From the NCBI RefSeq assembly GCF_000280925.3, contig NZ_CP012109.1, positions 4,670,501-4,734,500 on the forward strand: a stretch of 64,000 bases of DNA, given 5' to 3'. The notes below the pieces were generated by a model. The model did no database searches and had not been told where the DNA came from. It saw only the letters and a list, made by a program, of their open reading frames with translations. Shown piece after piece: positions 36,351 through 45,206 of the stretch (within the stretch, counting starts at the first letter, position 1; each line of letters begins with the position of its first letter). The DNA is from Myxococcus hansupus. Its GTDB lineage: Bacteria; Myxococcota; Myxococcia; Myxococcales; Myxococcaceae. The translations under genes were made by a program, and so were the position numbers.

Positions 36351-37507
36351 ATGCCGTCACCACCCCTGTCCTCCATGCCAACCCTGCTGGCGCTCTTGCA
36401 CATCGTGGGCTGCGTGCTGCTCACGGCCGTCTTCTTCGCTCCCGCTGGGGTGCCCACGCTCGTCCACCTGCTCAAGGGCATCCTGCGGGAGTACAGCCTG
36501 GTGATGCTGTTGCCCGCACTCCTCACGGCGCTGGTGACGGTCTGGGTGGCGCATGTGGACGGGGCGAGGTGGCTGCGTTCGGGGACGGCGGCATCCGCGC
36601 TGCTCGTCGGCGTTCTCGCGGCGTGGCCCGCTGTCTCCGCATGGCGGTTGGCCCGGGCGGCGGACATTCCGCTCGACCTTCGTGCGTACTTCCAGCCCCT
36701 CGTTGGCGCCCGTCCCCTTCCAGGCCAGACCGTACGCTTCGCCGCCTTCGAAGGGCTCGAGCTGCACGCCGACGTCTTTCTTCCGGAGACAGCCACCGAC
36801 AAGGCCCGCCCCGCGGTGCTCTACTTTCACGGGGGTGGTTGGCGTGGCGGGGAGCGCGGTTATGCCCGTGCCTGGGCCGACTTCCTCACCGCGCGGGGCT
36901 ACGCGCTCATCTCCTTTGACTACCGGCTCTTTCCGCCTGCCACCGGCGTGACGGCCCCGGGAGACGTCAAGTGTGGCATCCGCTGGGCCAAGGACCACGC
37001 GGCCACCTACGGTATCGACCCGGACCGGCTCGTCCTGTTCGGAGAGTCCGCGGGTGGGCACCTCGCGACCCTTGCGGGGTACACCGAGGGAGATACACGC
37101 CTTCCGCCTTCCTGCGACGCTGGGGACACATCGGTGGCGGCCATCATCAGTTTCTATGCCCCAGCGATCTGGTGACCTACGCCGCGAACGCCCCGGCTTC
37201 GCTCGAGGGCTTCACGGGTGTACCTCTGCAAGGCCACCGAGCGCAGTACGAGCTGCTCTCCCCCATCAACCACGTCGGGCCACGTTCCCCGCCGACCCTG
37301 CTGTTACATGGAGGAGCCGACAGCGTGGTTCCGCTCCATGCCTCGCGAGCACTGGCCGCGCGACTGGCGCAGGCGGGCGTCTCCCACGCCCTCTTCACGC
37401 TTCCCTACGCGGAGCATGGCTTCGACATCTGGGATGGTGGCTTCGGCCGTCAGCTCGCCCGAGCGCTGGTGGGGCGGTTCCTCCAACAGCACGCGCCCGT
37501 CAACTGA
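36351..37507 (+). pseudogene. Membrane-anchored alpha/beta-hydrolase (esterase), frameshifted
   Basis: N-terminal residues 1-110 carry three hydrophobic segments (LLALLHIVGCVLLTAVFF; SLVMLLPALLTALVTVWV; ALLVGVLAAWPAV). A hormone-sensitive-lipase/BD-FAE-type esterase domain follows: VLYFHGGGWRGG (oxyanion hole), LVLFGESAGGHLATLAG (nucleophile Ser). The frame then breaks at 37159-37162, where a C run appears one base short. The next frame carries SDLVTYAANAPASLEGF, HGGADSVVPL (acid Asp) and PYAEHGFDIW (His) to 37507. Restoring one base gives about 385 residues with a complete Ser-Asp-His triad. As printed, Asp and His are lost. Confidence 0.8.
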
Positions 37508-37533
37508 TGTCGGGCCTTGGGTTCAACGGGAGC

Positions 37534-38971
37534 TCACGACGTCCCGAGCGACTGCGCATGTTGGAAGACGTTGCCCGGATCGTACTTCTGCTTCACCTGC
37601 TGGAGCCGTGAGAGATTCTCTCCGTAGTACGCGCGTTGCCAGCCCTCCAGGCGGCGGTCGGCGTAGCCGGAGTACACCCCGCGCGGGACGGGGGACGCAC
37701 CGTGTCCCACGACGCATCGACCCAGTCTCGCGCGTGCTCACGCAGGGCCTCCGTGGAGCGCGCGCCGACCACGGTCGTGTGACGAATCATCATGCGCGCG
37801 CCACGGTGCGGGAAACAGGAGGTGCCATCACCACGAGCGTAGGCACCGCCCCAGGGAATGAACTCCAGCTCCCGGTGCTGCGCGTAACGCCGGTCCACGG
37901 CGAGCGCCTCGACGCAGGTCCGAACCGACTCCGTGTCGAGCGGCGCATCGAAGAAGTTGGAGCGGGTGAACTGGTAGGCGACGTCCCGGTACGGGAGGCT
38001 CGGCATCCACGCGGGCTCCCCGTCATGATTCAACAAGCCCACGAGATAGTCCGCGGCTTGGGCCGGTGCCAATCGCCGTCCGTGCAGTTCGGACGACAAG
38101 GGCCCCAGGTGATTCTTCAAGACGTCGAAGTGCTCGGAGGCCCGAGCCTCGTCTCCCAGGATGACGCCAAAGAGCTCCACGTAGGGAGGGCTCTCGTCAT
38201 CGTCGAGCAAGGTGAGCCCCAGCTCCAGGTTGATGTCCGGGTCCGCGTCGGGTGCCCACGCTTGCCAGAGTTCCACCAGCGAGGTGGCCTCGGACAGCGC
38301 CCAGCGGCCATGACAGAGTGTCAGTGGCTCCAGCGGGAAGGTTCGCAGCGTCAGCCGGGTCACGACGCCGAACCCCGCGCTTCCCGCTCCACGCAGCGCC
38401 CAGTACAAGTCCTGTGCTTCATCCCGACTCGCGTGGACGAGGCGCCCGTCCGCGAGCACGACGTCCATCCGCTCAATCTGGTCTGCGGTGAGCCCATGAC
38501 GCCGTCCCAGGAAACCAAACCCACCGACGAGCCCGAGCCCCCCCAGGGCGACGAGGCCACACCCTCCCGTGGGGAGGACACGCCCATGCGCCGCCAGGGC
38601 GCGACTGACCACCGCTGCGTGGGCCCCGGCCCCGCGACGGCGACCTCCCCCTGACACTCGACGTGATTCAGCTCCGACAGGTCGAGCACCACGCCCGCGC
38701 TGGAGGACAGGTCCGCGAAGCAGTGGCCACCACTGCGCACCGAGAACGGCAACGCATGCTCGACGAGCAGCGCCAGCGTCCGCTGAACGTCCTCGGTCCT
38801 TCGGCAGTGAACCAGCACGTGAGGAAGCTCCAGCGGCTGCCCCGCCGCGAACTGCTTCTTCGCGCGCTCCAGCCGTTCGTCCCCTGAAAGAATCACCGCC
38901 CCTTGAAGCCGCTGGCCCAGCCCCGCCCAGTCCACGGCCCGGCAGCGCGCCTCGAGTTCAGTTCGTGTCAT
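37534..38971 (-). pseudogene. FAD-linked BBE-type oxidoreductase of the lanthipeptide cluster, with two frameshifts
   Basis: Three frames must be joined. First (ATG 38971): a helical start, then ALPFSVRSGGHCFADLSSSA, the FAD_binding_4 segment whose His can carry covalent FAD. At the C-run 38624-38627 one base is missing. Second: VLPTGGCGLVALGGLGLVGG, RRHGLTADQIERMDVVLADG, the long substrate domain and FIPWGGAYARGDG. At the G-run 37690-37694 another base is missing. Third: GVYSGYADRRLEGWQRAYYG and LQQVKQKYDPGNVFQHAQSL, the berberine-bridge (BBE) C-terminus. Restored length is about 479 residues. It would oxidise a small molecule or peptide residue. Its start overlaps the exporter gene end by 14 bases, so it belongs to the same transcript. 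Confidence 0.75.
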
Positions 38972-40772
38972 CGTCCAGTCCGTGCAGCTTCGTCTGAAGC
39001 CGGTAGAGCTCGGCGTAACGGCCATTCTCCCGCATCAAATCCTCGTGACGCCCCTGCTCCACCAGGGCGCCGCGCTCCAGGAAGTAGATGCGGTCGGCGT
39101 TGCGGACGCTCGCGAGTCGATGCGTGATGAGCACCACCGTGCGGCCTTTGGCCAGCTTCCGGAGGGACTCGTAGACGGCGTGCTCCGCCTTCGCATCCAG
39201 GGGCGCGGTCGGCTCGTCCAGGATGACCAGCGGCGCGTCCCGGTACAGCCCTCGCGCCACGGCGAGGCGCTGCCACTGTCCACCGGAGAGGTCCTGCCCG
39301 CCGAGGAACTGCCGAGAGAGCAGCGTCTCCCAGCCCCGAGGCAGCGTGTCGATGACCTCATGCGCTCGGGCCTGCTCGGCGGCTTCGAGCAGCGCTCGCG
39401 AGTCGACGTCCTCCCGCAGATGCCGGCCCAGTCGGACGTTGTCGCGCGCGCTGCGAGGCCAGCGGATGGGGTCCTGCAACACCATCACGACACGGTCCGC
39501 CACGCTGTCGGGCGTCAACGTGGTCACGTCCACGCCGTCCCAGGCGATGCGGCCCGCGCTCGGGTGGTAGAGCCCGCCCAACAACCGGGCCAGGGTGCTC
39601 TTGCCCGAACCATTCTCGCCCACCAGGGCGATGCTCTGCCCCGCCTCCAGGGACAAGGAGATGTCGCGCAACGCGAACCGCCCCTCCTGTCCCGGGTACT
39701 GGAAGCTGACGTTTCGAAGCTCGATGCGGCCGGGCCGCGCTGGCGCCTCCACGCTCGTGGGGGGACGGACGCGTGACGTCGACTGCTCGATGAACTCGCG
39801 GTAGTCGCTGATGTACAGGCCCTTCTCGAACAGCCCGTGCATCGTCACCATCAACTGGCTCAGCGCCGTGCTGGCGCTCCGAATCGCCATCACCGCCGTG
39901 CCCGCGACGGCCAACCCCAGCCACTGCGCGTGGAGCATCATGCCCAGCGCGACGAAGGTCGCCATCAGCCCCAGCCCTGACAGCAGCCGGCCCACCAGCG
40001 CCGCCCGCGCGCCAACGAGCCCCAGGCGGACCAGATGGTCCTGCAGCGCCACGGCGCTGTCCCGGTACTCGGCCAGGACGTAGTCCTGCGCTTGATGGGC
40101 GCGAATCTCCGGCGCGGACTCTCGCTGGGTGGCGAGCTCCGCCATCATCTGCACCTGACGAGTGAGGGAGATGGTCGTCGCCATGCCCCCGTACTGAAGC
40201 CTCGCCGCGTGGAGTGCCGCCCAGCCCTCGGGCAGCAGCGCCACCACGAGCAGTGGCACCAGCAGCGGGTGCAGCCACAGCAGGGCCAGTGCCGCGCCTC
40301 CCACTGCGAACAACGCGCTGCCCGCCTCCACCAAGGCCGTGGTCGCGCCTTCCAGGTGCATCAGCCCCCGGTCCTTCGCGCGGTGCAGCCGGTCATAGAA
40401 AGCCGGGTCATCAAAGCACGCCAGCTCCACGTCGAGGCTGACCCGGAACAGCGCCTCCTCCGCGACCCGGTGCACCCGGGGCGCCAGGTACGCTCCCGCC
40501 ATCGTCGTGGCCGAGTCCAGGCCCAGCTTCACGAGCAACATCAAGCCCAGCAACAGCAGGGGCCCGAGCACCTCGCGTGGCTGCGTGAAACCCGGCGCCT
40601 GGGCCAGCAGGCGCCCCAGCACCTCCGTTCCCAGAAGCAGGGTCGCCGTCGTCGCCGCGCCCGCGAGCAACTGAAGGACTCCGACGGCCACGGCGACCCG
40701 GGGCGAGGCACGGCGCAGCACCGACACCACGGGCCGCACCGCCATGCCCACACGCCGCACGAGCGCCAGCAT
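38958..40772 (-). CDS. ABC exporter (membrane and ATPase domains fused), lanthipeptide export
   Basis: The protein has 604 residues. Residues 1-330 are an exporter-type membrane domain with five or six segments (LLLLGLMLLVKLGLDSATTM; LVEAGSALFAVGGAALALLW). The nucleotide-binding domain follows: Walker A GENGSGKS near residue 388, signature LSGGQWQRLAVARG, Walker B LVILDEPTAPLD, and H-loop ITHRLAS. There is no N-terminal C39 peptidase domain, so unlike many LanT proteins it cannot cut the leader itself. A Trp-containing, protein-like in-frame segment precedes the ATG back to about 40849, so the true start could be upstream at a non-standard codon. It lies directly downstream of lanM and probably exports its product. 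Confidence 0.88.
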   Translation of the reverse strand: MLALVRRVGMAVRPVVSVLRRASPRVAVAVGVLQLLAGAATTATLLLGTEVLGRLLAQAPGFTQPREVLGPLLLLGLMLLVKLGLDSATTMAGAYLAPRVHRVAEEALFRVSLDVELACFDDPAFYDRLHRAKDRGLMHLEGATTALVEAGSALFAVGGAALALLWLHPLLVPLLVVALLPEGWAALHAARLQYGGMATTISLTRQVQMMAELATQRESAPEIRAHQAQDYVLAEYRDSAVALQDHLVRLGLVGARAALVGRLLSGLGLMATFVALGMMLHAQWLGLAVAGTAVMAIRSASTALSQLMVTMHGLFEKGLYISDYREFIEQSTSRVRPPTSVEAPARPGRIELRNVSFQYPGQEGRFALRDISLSLEAGQSIALVGENGSGKSTLARLLGGLYHPSAGRIAWDGVDVTTLTPDSVADRVVMVLQDPIRWPRSARDNVRLGRHLREDVDSRALLEAAEQARAHEVIDTLPRGWETLLSRQFLGGQDLSGGQWQRLAVARGLYRDAPLVILDEPTAPLDAKAEHAVYESLRKLAKGRTVVLITHRLASVRNADRIYFLERGALVEQGRHEDLMRENGRYAELYRLQTKLHGLDDDTN

Positions 40773-40846
40773 GCCGGGACCCGATGGCGCGGCCCCACCC
40801 AGACGCCAGTAGGGCTGCTCCAGCTCCGGCTGGCTCGCGTCCGTGC

Positions 40847-43735
40847 TCAGAACGTTCCTCCACCGAGCGTGAGAATGGACGGCAGCTCATGCTCCGGATG
40901 CGCGCGCAGCAACTGGTAGGCGACACCTCCAACGCCCGCCAGCAACCCCGGCGCGAAAGCATCTCGCGCCAGGCCACAGGAAGGCCCCTGTTCCTCGATG
41001 CTGGTGAGGATGCTCGCCAGCAGCCCTTCTCGCGTCAGGCCGTCGGGCGCCTCTCCCGCTCGCAGGGCGTGCTCCAGGAGTTCCCACGAGCCCAGGTCAC
41101 CGTGGCACGCGCAGTGGTTCCAACCCAACCCGAGCTGGCGCGTCGCCGCAGCGGCCCGGCGCAGGCGCAGGCGCGTCTGAGGTCGCTCGAAGCGGGGATC
41201 CAGGTCCACGTGCGCCAGCCCGATGCCCACCGCGCCGTGACACCATGCCGCGGCCGACTTCGCGCCCTCCAACATGCGCAGGTCCAGCCAGTTCTGCTCG
41301 TCCTCATCGAATAGCGCGTCCTCGAACGCGAAGGCCTCCTGTGCCAGTTCCGCGTAGCGCGACGTCCCCGTCGCCCGGCCGAGCAGGGTCAGCGCCCAGC
41401 CCATGCCGGTGGTGCCGTGCGCGAAACCCCCGACGCCCTCGGGCCACTGCTCATGAATCCAGCAAGCCTGGCCGTTCTTACGCCGCGCGTGCTCACACAC
41501 GGTGTCGCCCAGCGCGCGCGCCATCTGAAGATAGCGCGCGTTCCCCGTCCGCCGCGCCAGCGCGAGCAACGGTGGAATCGCACCCGCGGTTCCCGACAAG
41601 ACGTCATGGGCATCCGCGGCCGAAGCGGATTCAGGGATGGCGTCCGCGAGCGCCTCGGCACGCGCCAGCCCCTCTCCCGCGTCACGCGTCCAGTCCAGCA
41701 ACACCAGCCGCGTCCAGATTTGTGAGCCCAGGCCAATGTAGGCCCCAGGCGGAGGTGGACGCAGGCGGATGCCCTTGCGCTGGCGCAGCGCCATGAAGCG
41801 GTTCTCGGCCAGCACCAGCGTGTGCAGCACCGACGCCAGCAGGGGCTCCAGCCCGGCGACAGAGTCCGCCCTGCCCTTCTCCACTTCGCGCAGGTACCCG
41901 CCCACCAGCAGCGCGACACCGGAGGCGCCGCCGTAGAGGTCCTGCTCCAGGGGCTGAACGGACCAGCCCGTGGGCCCCCGCGTGGGCGCAATCCAGGTGA
42001 CGCTGCCATCCGTCCCTCGAATCGCGGTGGAGACGAGCTGGCGCAGGATGCTGGCCGCGAGCCGGCGGCGACGGACATCGAGGTCGTCCGTGCGGATGTG
42101 CGCGGGCATCATCGACGCCGCGTCCGGCATCCACCCGTCATTGACGTAGGCGCTGACCAGGGCGGATTGGATGACGTCTCGCTCCAGCGTGAAGTCCGCG
42201 GTGCGCCAGCTCTCCAGCGCGGCGGCCACCAGGTCGCGGTGCGGCTGCCACCGTGTCCCCCGAGGCCCCTCCAGTTGGCCGTCTCCCGCCAGCGTGGTGA
42301 AGAACGGGATGTCACCTTCAAGCAGGTCCTCGACCTCCGCGGCGACCACCTCCGGCTCGCCGGGCGCCGTTGACACGTTGGCGGCCATCCGCGTCAGCAA
42401 GTCGAAGGCACGCTGGCGCGCCGGGCCATCCTTGTGCAGCGACACCGGGTGCCACAGCATGCGCGCCACTTCCGCGTACACCTCCGTGGCCCGAGGCACG
42501 ACACGGATGCGGCACGACTCGAAGGGCGTGAGCAACCCTCCCAGGCGGCCCGCCCCATCCAGCGCGCGCAGCGTGGCGGTCATGCCGTCAAAGCCTGTCA
42601 GGACCTCCGGCCAGAACCGGGCGAGCGCGGGCTCGGGACTGGGATGGTTCTGGGAGACCTGGGCCGGCAACTGGGTGATGCCAATGCGTGCTTCATCCGT
42701 GCCCTTCTGGAGGATGTCGGGCTGCTGCACCTTGGGCTGCTGCCCGGGGAGCATGCCCACGGCGGAGTTGTCCACGCCGCGCCACCCCAGACCGATTCCC
42801 CGCCCCGGCAACATGCCGATGGACAGCACCGAGCCCCCCACCAGCTCCGCCGCATGATCCAACGCCTGCCCCAGCTCCGAGGGCTTGGGCGGAATGCGCG
42901 GCGTGAACAGCGTCTCGCAGTCCACGACCACGGGGGCATCCCCATGGGCGATGACGTTCTCCGAATGCAGGTCACTGCCACTCAACAGCCGCATGATGGC
43001 CAACCAGTGGCCCATGCCGCGGTAGAAGCTCCGGAGCGCGTCGTCACCGGCGGCGTACTGGTGCGAGACGAACTCAGCCCAACCGTGCGTGCCTCGGTCC
43101 ACCACCGCCGGGACGCGGATGGACAGCGGGCCGTCATGCCGCGCCTTCAACGCAAGGAGGAACCGCCCCAACGCCACGTCGATGGCCACCGAGCGCGGTT
43201 TGTAGACGAGCCGCTCCGAGCCGCACTGGAGCAACGCCACCGTCTGGCCGCCGCGGTGGCTGTCTCCCGCGCCGAACGACAGTCCCGTCAGCTCGCCCAC
43301 CGCCCTGCCCTGGCACAACACCCTCAGCGACGGGCGCTCCTGGCTCCAGCGTTCCGCGAAGCGCAGCGCGGCTTCCACGCGGTTGCGCACGATGGACTCC
43401 ACGCGTGGCAGCATCGTGGGGTAGTTCGCCGCCTGGGCATCCCAGAAGGCGCGCCGCGACGAGAGTTCCAGGAACTGCGCCCAACGCGCCTGCGGGTCCT
43501 GGGCGTCCAGCTTCCCTGTCACCCGCGCGGCATTCAACTCCAGTACGAGCAGCCGCCCCAGCTTCAGCGTGAGCTGCGCATACAAGGATTCGCGCGTCGC
43601 GGAGACGACGACGTCGCGCTCACTCGAAGATAGCCCAGTAACCCGGTCAAGCCGGGATGCCAGCTCCTCCACCGCGGGCAGGAGCAGGCATCCCAACGAC
43701 ACGTCGAAGTTACTGGCGTCCGTGTCAGACGCCAT
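40847..43735 (-). CDS. lanM: Class II lanthionine synthetase LanM
   Basis: This bifunctional enzyme of 962 residues dehydrates Ser/Thr in a precursor peptide by phosphorylation and elimination, then adds Cys thiols to form lanthionine rings. The N-terminal kinase-like dehydratase is intact: RLVYKPRSVAIDVALGRFL, SDLHSENVIAHGDAPVVVDC with the D-x-H-x-E-N and V-D-x-E-T residues near 253-275. The LanC-like cyclase starts around residue 580 and keeps the zinc ligands: Cys in AAAWCHGAVGIGLAH near 830 and Cys-His in HCACHGDLGSWELL near 878, plus FAHGTTGMGWALTLL. Length matches the family. It starts 11 bases after the precursor gene stop, so the two are co-transcribed. Confidence 0.96.
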   Translation of the reverse strand: MASDTDASNFDVSLGCLLLPAVEELASRLDRVTGLSSSERDVVVSATRESLYAQLTLKLGRLLVLELNAARVTGKLDAQDPQARWAQFLELSSRRAFWDAQAANYPTMLPRVESIVRNRVEAALRFAERWSQERPSLRVLCQGRAVGELTGLSFGAGDSHRGGQTVALLQCGSERLVYKPRSVAIDVALGRFLLALKARHDGPLSIRVPAVVDRGTHGWAEFVSHQYAAGDDALRSFYRGMGHWLAIMRLLSGSDLHSENVIAHGDAPVVVDCETLFTPRIPPKPSELGQALDHAAELVGGSVLSIGMLPGRGIGLGWRGVDNSAVGMLPGQQPKVQQPDILQKGTDEARIGITQLPAQVSQNHPSPEPALARFWPEVLTGFDGMTATLRALDGAGRLGGLLTPFESCRIRVVPRATEVYAEVARMLWHPVSLHKDGPARQRAFDLLTRMAANVSTAPGEPEVVAAEVEDLLEGDIPFFTTLAGDGQLEGPRGTRWQPHRDLVAAALESWRTADFTLERDVIQSALVSAYVNDGWMPDAASMMPAHIRTDDLDVRRRRLAASILRQLVSTAIRGTDGSVTWIAPTRGPTGWSVQPLEQDLYGGASGVALLVGGYLREVEKGRADSVAGLEPLLASVLHTLVLAENRFMALRQRKGIRLRPPPPGAYIGLGSQIWTRLVLLDWTRDAGEGLARAEALADAIPESASAADAHDVLSGTAGAIPPLLALARRTGNARYLQMARALGDTVCEHARRKNGQACWIHEQWPEGVGGFAHGTTGMGWALTLLGRATGTSRYAELAQEAFAFEDALFDEDEQNWLDLRMLEGAKSAAAWCHGAVGIGLAHVDLDPRFERPQTRLRLRRAAAATRQLGLGWNHCACHGDLGSWELLEHALRAGEAPDGLTREGLLASILTSIEEQGPSCGLARDAFAPGLLAGVGGVAYQLLRAHPEHELPSILTLGGGTF

Positions 43736-43746
43736 GGTGGTTCAGC

Positions 43747-43935
43747 TCAGCAGCACTGACGGGTCTGAGAGCCAGAGCACCCCGTGCCACAGCGGCCGGA
43801 GATGACGATGGTCTCGTGGATGATGTCCGACTCGGTGAACTCACCACCGACGAACAGCGGCCCCGCGGGGTTGCTCTTGTCGGCGCTGTTGCGCCACTGC
43901 TCCACCAGCTCCGCTCCCTGGACGTTCTCGTTCAT
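43747..43935 (-). CDS. lanA: Lanthipeptide precursor peptide (LanA)
   Basis: The peptide has 62 residues from ATG at 43935, with AGGAG nine bases upstream. The leader resembles those of mersacidin/plantaricin C-type class II precursors: an N-terminal amphipathic helix with an aromatic anchor (GAELVEQWRNSADKS), then PAGPLFVGGEFTESDIIHET, acidic and ending near a possible GG/E cut region. The core-like tail IVISGRCGTGCSGSQTRQCC has Cys at 49, 53, 61 and 62 and Ser/Thr at 42, 46, 51, 54, 56 and 58, enough for up to four rings. Because no classical double-Gly stands right before the core, the cleavage point is unknown. The gene is immediately upstream of lanM. This is a firm precursor call from sequence and place; the ring pattern is inferred. 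Confidence 0.9.
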   Translation of the reverse strand: MNENVQGAELVEQWRNSADKSNPAGPLFVGGEFTESDIIHETIVISGRCGTGCSGSQTRQCC

Positions 43936-44237
43936 GACGGGTCTCCTGGTTACGATTGACGGATGCGTCGAACAACAAGCCAGACGGAAATCTGATTCGC
44001 TGTCGACATGAAAACGATACGCCCTGCTTTCAACGCCAAGCAAGAAGCCCAGGTCCCACCTGGGATTCATGGGACGTCGCGCGTCATCCTCACGGGCGAT
44101 GTTTCGCGGTGTGTCGAACGTTTTCCTCGACTGGAGTGTAAGCAATTCCTACCAGACGCAGCATGACAATGCTCCGTGTCAATTGCTCCCTCCCAGGTCC
44201 GCTCCGGGCTTGAAGGGACGACCCCGAGGTCTTTCCC
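43936..44237. other. Intergenic region between lanA and the proline-rich gene (divergent)
   Basis: It is moderately AT-rich by local standards and must hold the promoter of the leftward lanthipeptide operon and that of the rightward gene. A TTGAAA hexamer on the minus strand around 44020-44035 could be part of the lan promoter, but no clear partner box was found. Confidence 0.35.
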
Positions 44238-45173
44238 ATGAGCCGCATTCCTCGTTTGAGCAGGCCCCCACAGACGCCCGACTACCGCCCGCCGACCCAC
44301 CGCCCTACCAACGTCAATCCCTCGCCCGGTCCTGCAGGACCTCGACCCACGGCCCCTGGGACGCTGGGGCCTCCGTCGCAGCGCTTCGACCAGAGCGAGC
44401 CCCCACCCATGCAGTCCAGCACTCGGCCCACCCCGCCGCTGGCCATGAACCGTGTCTCCACGCTGACGCACGGCATGCCTCCAGGCTTCGTGCAACCCGC
44501 GCTCGAGAATGGCCGACTCAGCTCCGCCTTCCACCGCGAAGGTCCCGATGGGAGATACCACCGCCCCGCGGACCGGAACGGCGGCGGGGCGCTCGGTGTC
44601 TACACGCGCGCTCAGGGAAAACAGCAGGACGCCTGGCAAGCCCAGGGCTACGGCGTGGGCAGCAATCCCAACAACGTGCAGATGGTGCTCGACCCCAACC
44701 TGCTTCAGACCCGCCCCGGCTGGCGCGCCTCCTCCATTGACAACATGGGAAAGGTGCCCGGCGCCTCGCAATCGGATTTGCTAGAACTGAAGGACGGCAA
44801 TCCCCTGGAGCGCACCACGGAGCTCTGGTCCAAACAAACCGAGCCCAGGCGCAACCAGGCGTTCAACACCTCCGTCTCGGGGCGGCGGCCCCAGAAGCAG
44901 AACGAGCAGGTGCACTGGGAGCACATCCCGCTCGACGGCAACCTCCGGGGCATGGTCACCACGTCCCCGCAGTCCTTCAACCAGATGATGCAGCTTCCTG
45001 GCGCCTGGCGAAGTGGACTGCCACTGCCGCAAGCCTCCCATGGCATCCAGGGGCTGGGCTACGTCCCCGTTGGAAACGGCCGCGTCCCCGTGGTCCAGAC
45101 AACGCCCACCGCATCCCAGGCGAATGCCCTCAAGCTCTCCGGCATCACGGACACGGACGGCAACGTCCGCTGA
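44238..45173 (+). CDS. Proline-rich effector-like protein, possible ADP-ribosyltransferase fold
   Basis: The protein has 311 residues and no signal peptide. Residues 1-70 are low complexity (Pro, Ser, Thr, Arg). From residue 70 a compact domain begins: VSTLTHGMPPGFVQPALENG (residues 73-92), GGGALGVYTRAQGKQQDAWQ (115-134), NNVQMVLDPNLLQTRPGWRA (145-164), and later NEQVHWEHIPLDGNLRG (222-238). The order of a strand with T-x-T-H/R-G, a helix ending ALENG-x-L, a G-V-Y-x-R strand, a V-x-V-L-D-P strand and a late E-x-x-W-E is how several ADP-ribosyltransferase-type toxins read. This is fold-level inference only. It has the same domain plan as the protein at 8984-9901. Export route unknown. Confidence 0.65.
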   Translation: MSRIPRLSRPPQTPDYRPPTHRPTNVNPSPGPAGPRPTAPGTLGPPSQRFDQSEPPPMQSSTRPTPPLAMNRVSTLTHGMPPGFVQPALENGRLSSAFHREGPDGRYHRPADRNGGGALGVYTRAQGKQQDAWQAQGYGVGSNPNNVQMVLDPNLLQTRPGWRASSIDNMGKVPGASQSDLLELKDGNPLERTTELWSKQTEPRRNQAFNTSVSGRRPQKQNEQVHWEHIPLDGNLRGMVTTSPQSFNQMMQLPGAWRSGLPLPQASHGIQGLGYVPVGNGRVPVVQTTPTASQANALKLSGITDTDGNVR

Positions 45174-45206
45174 GCCGCCGGACTCGCGCGGACGTTCGCC
45201 GGAGCG

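Noticed and set aside
40847..43735. lanM as a class III or IV synthetase
   Set aside because: There is no lyase or Ser/Thr kinase domain of LanKC/LanL type; the N-terminal dehydratase and intact cyclase zinc site mark LanM.
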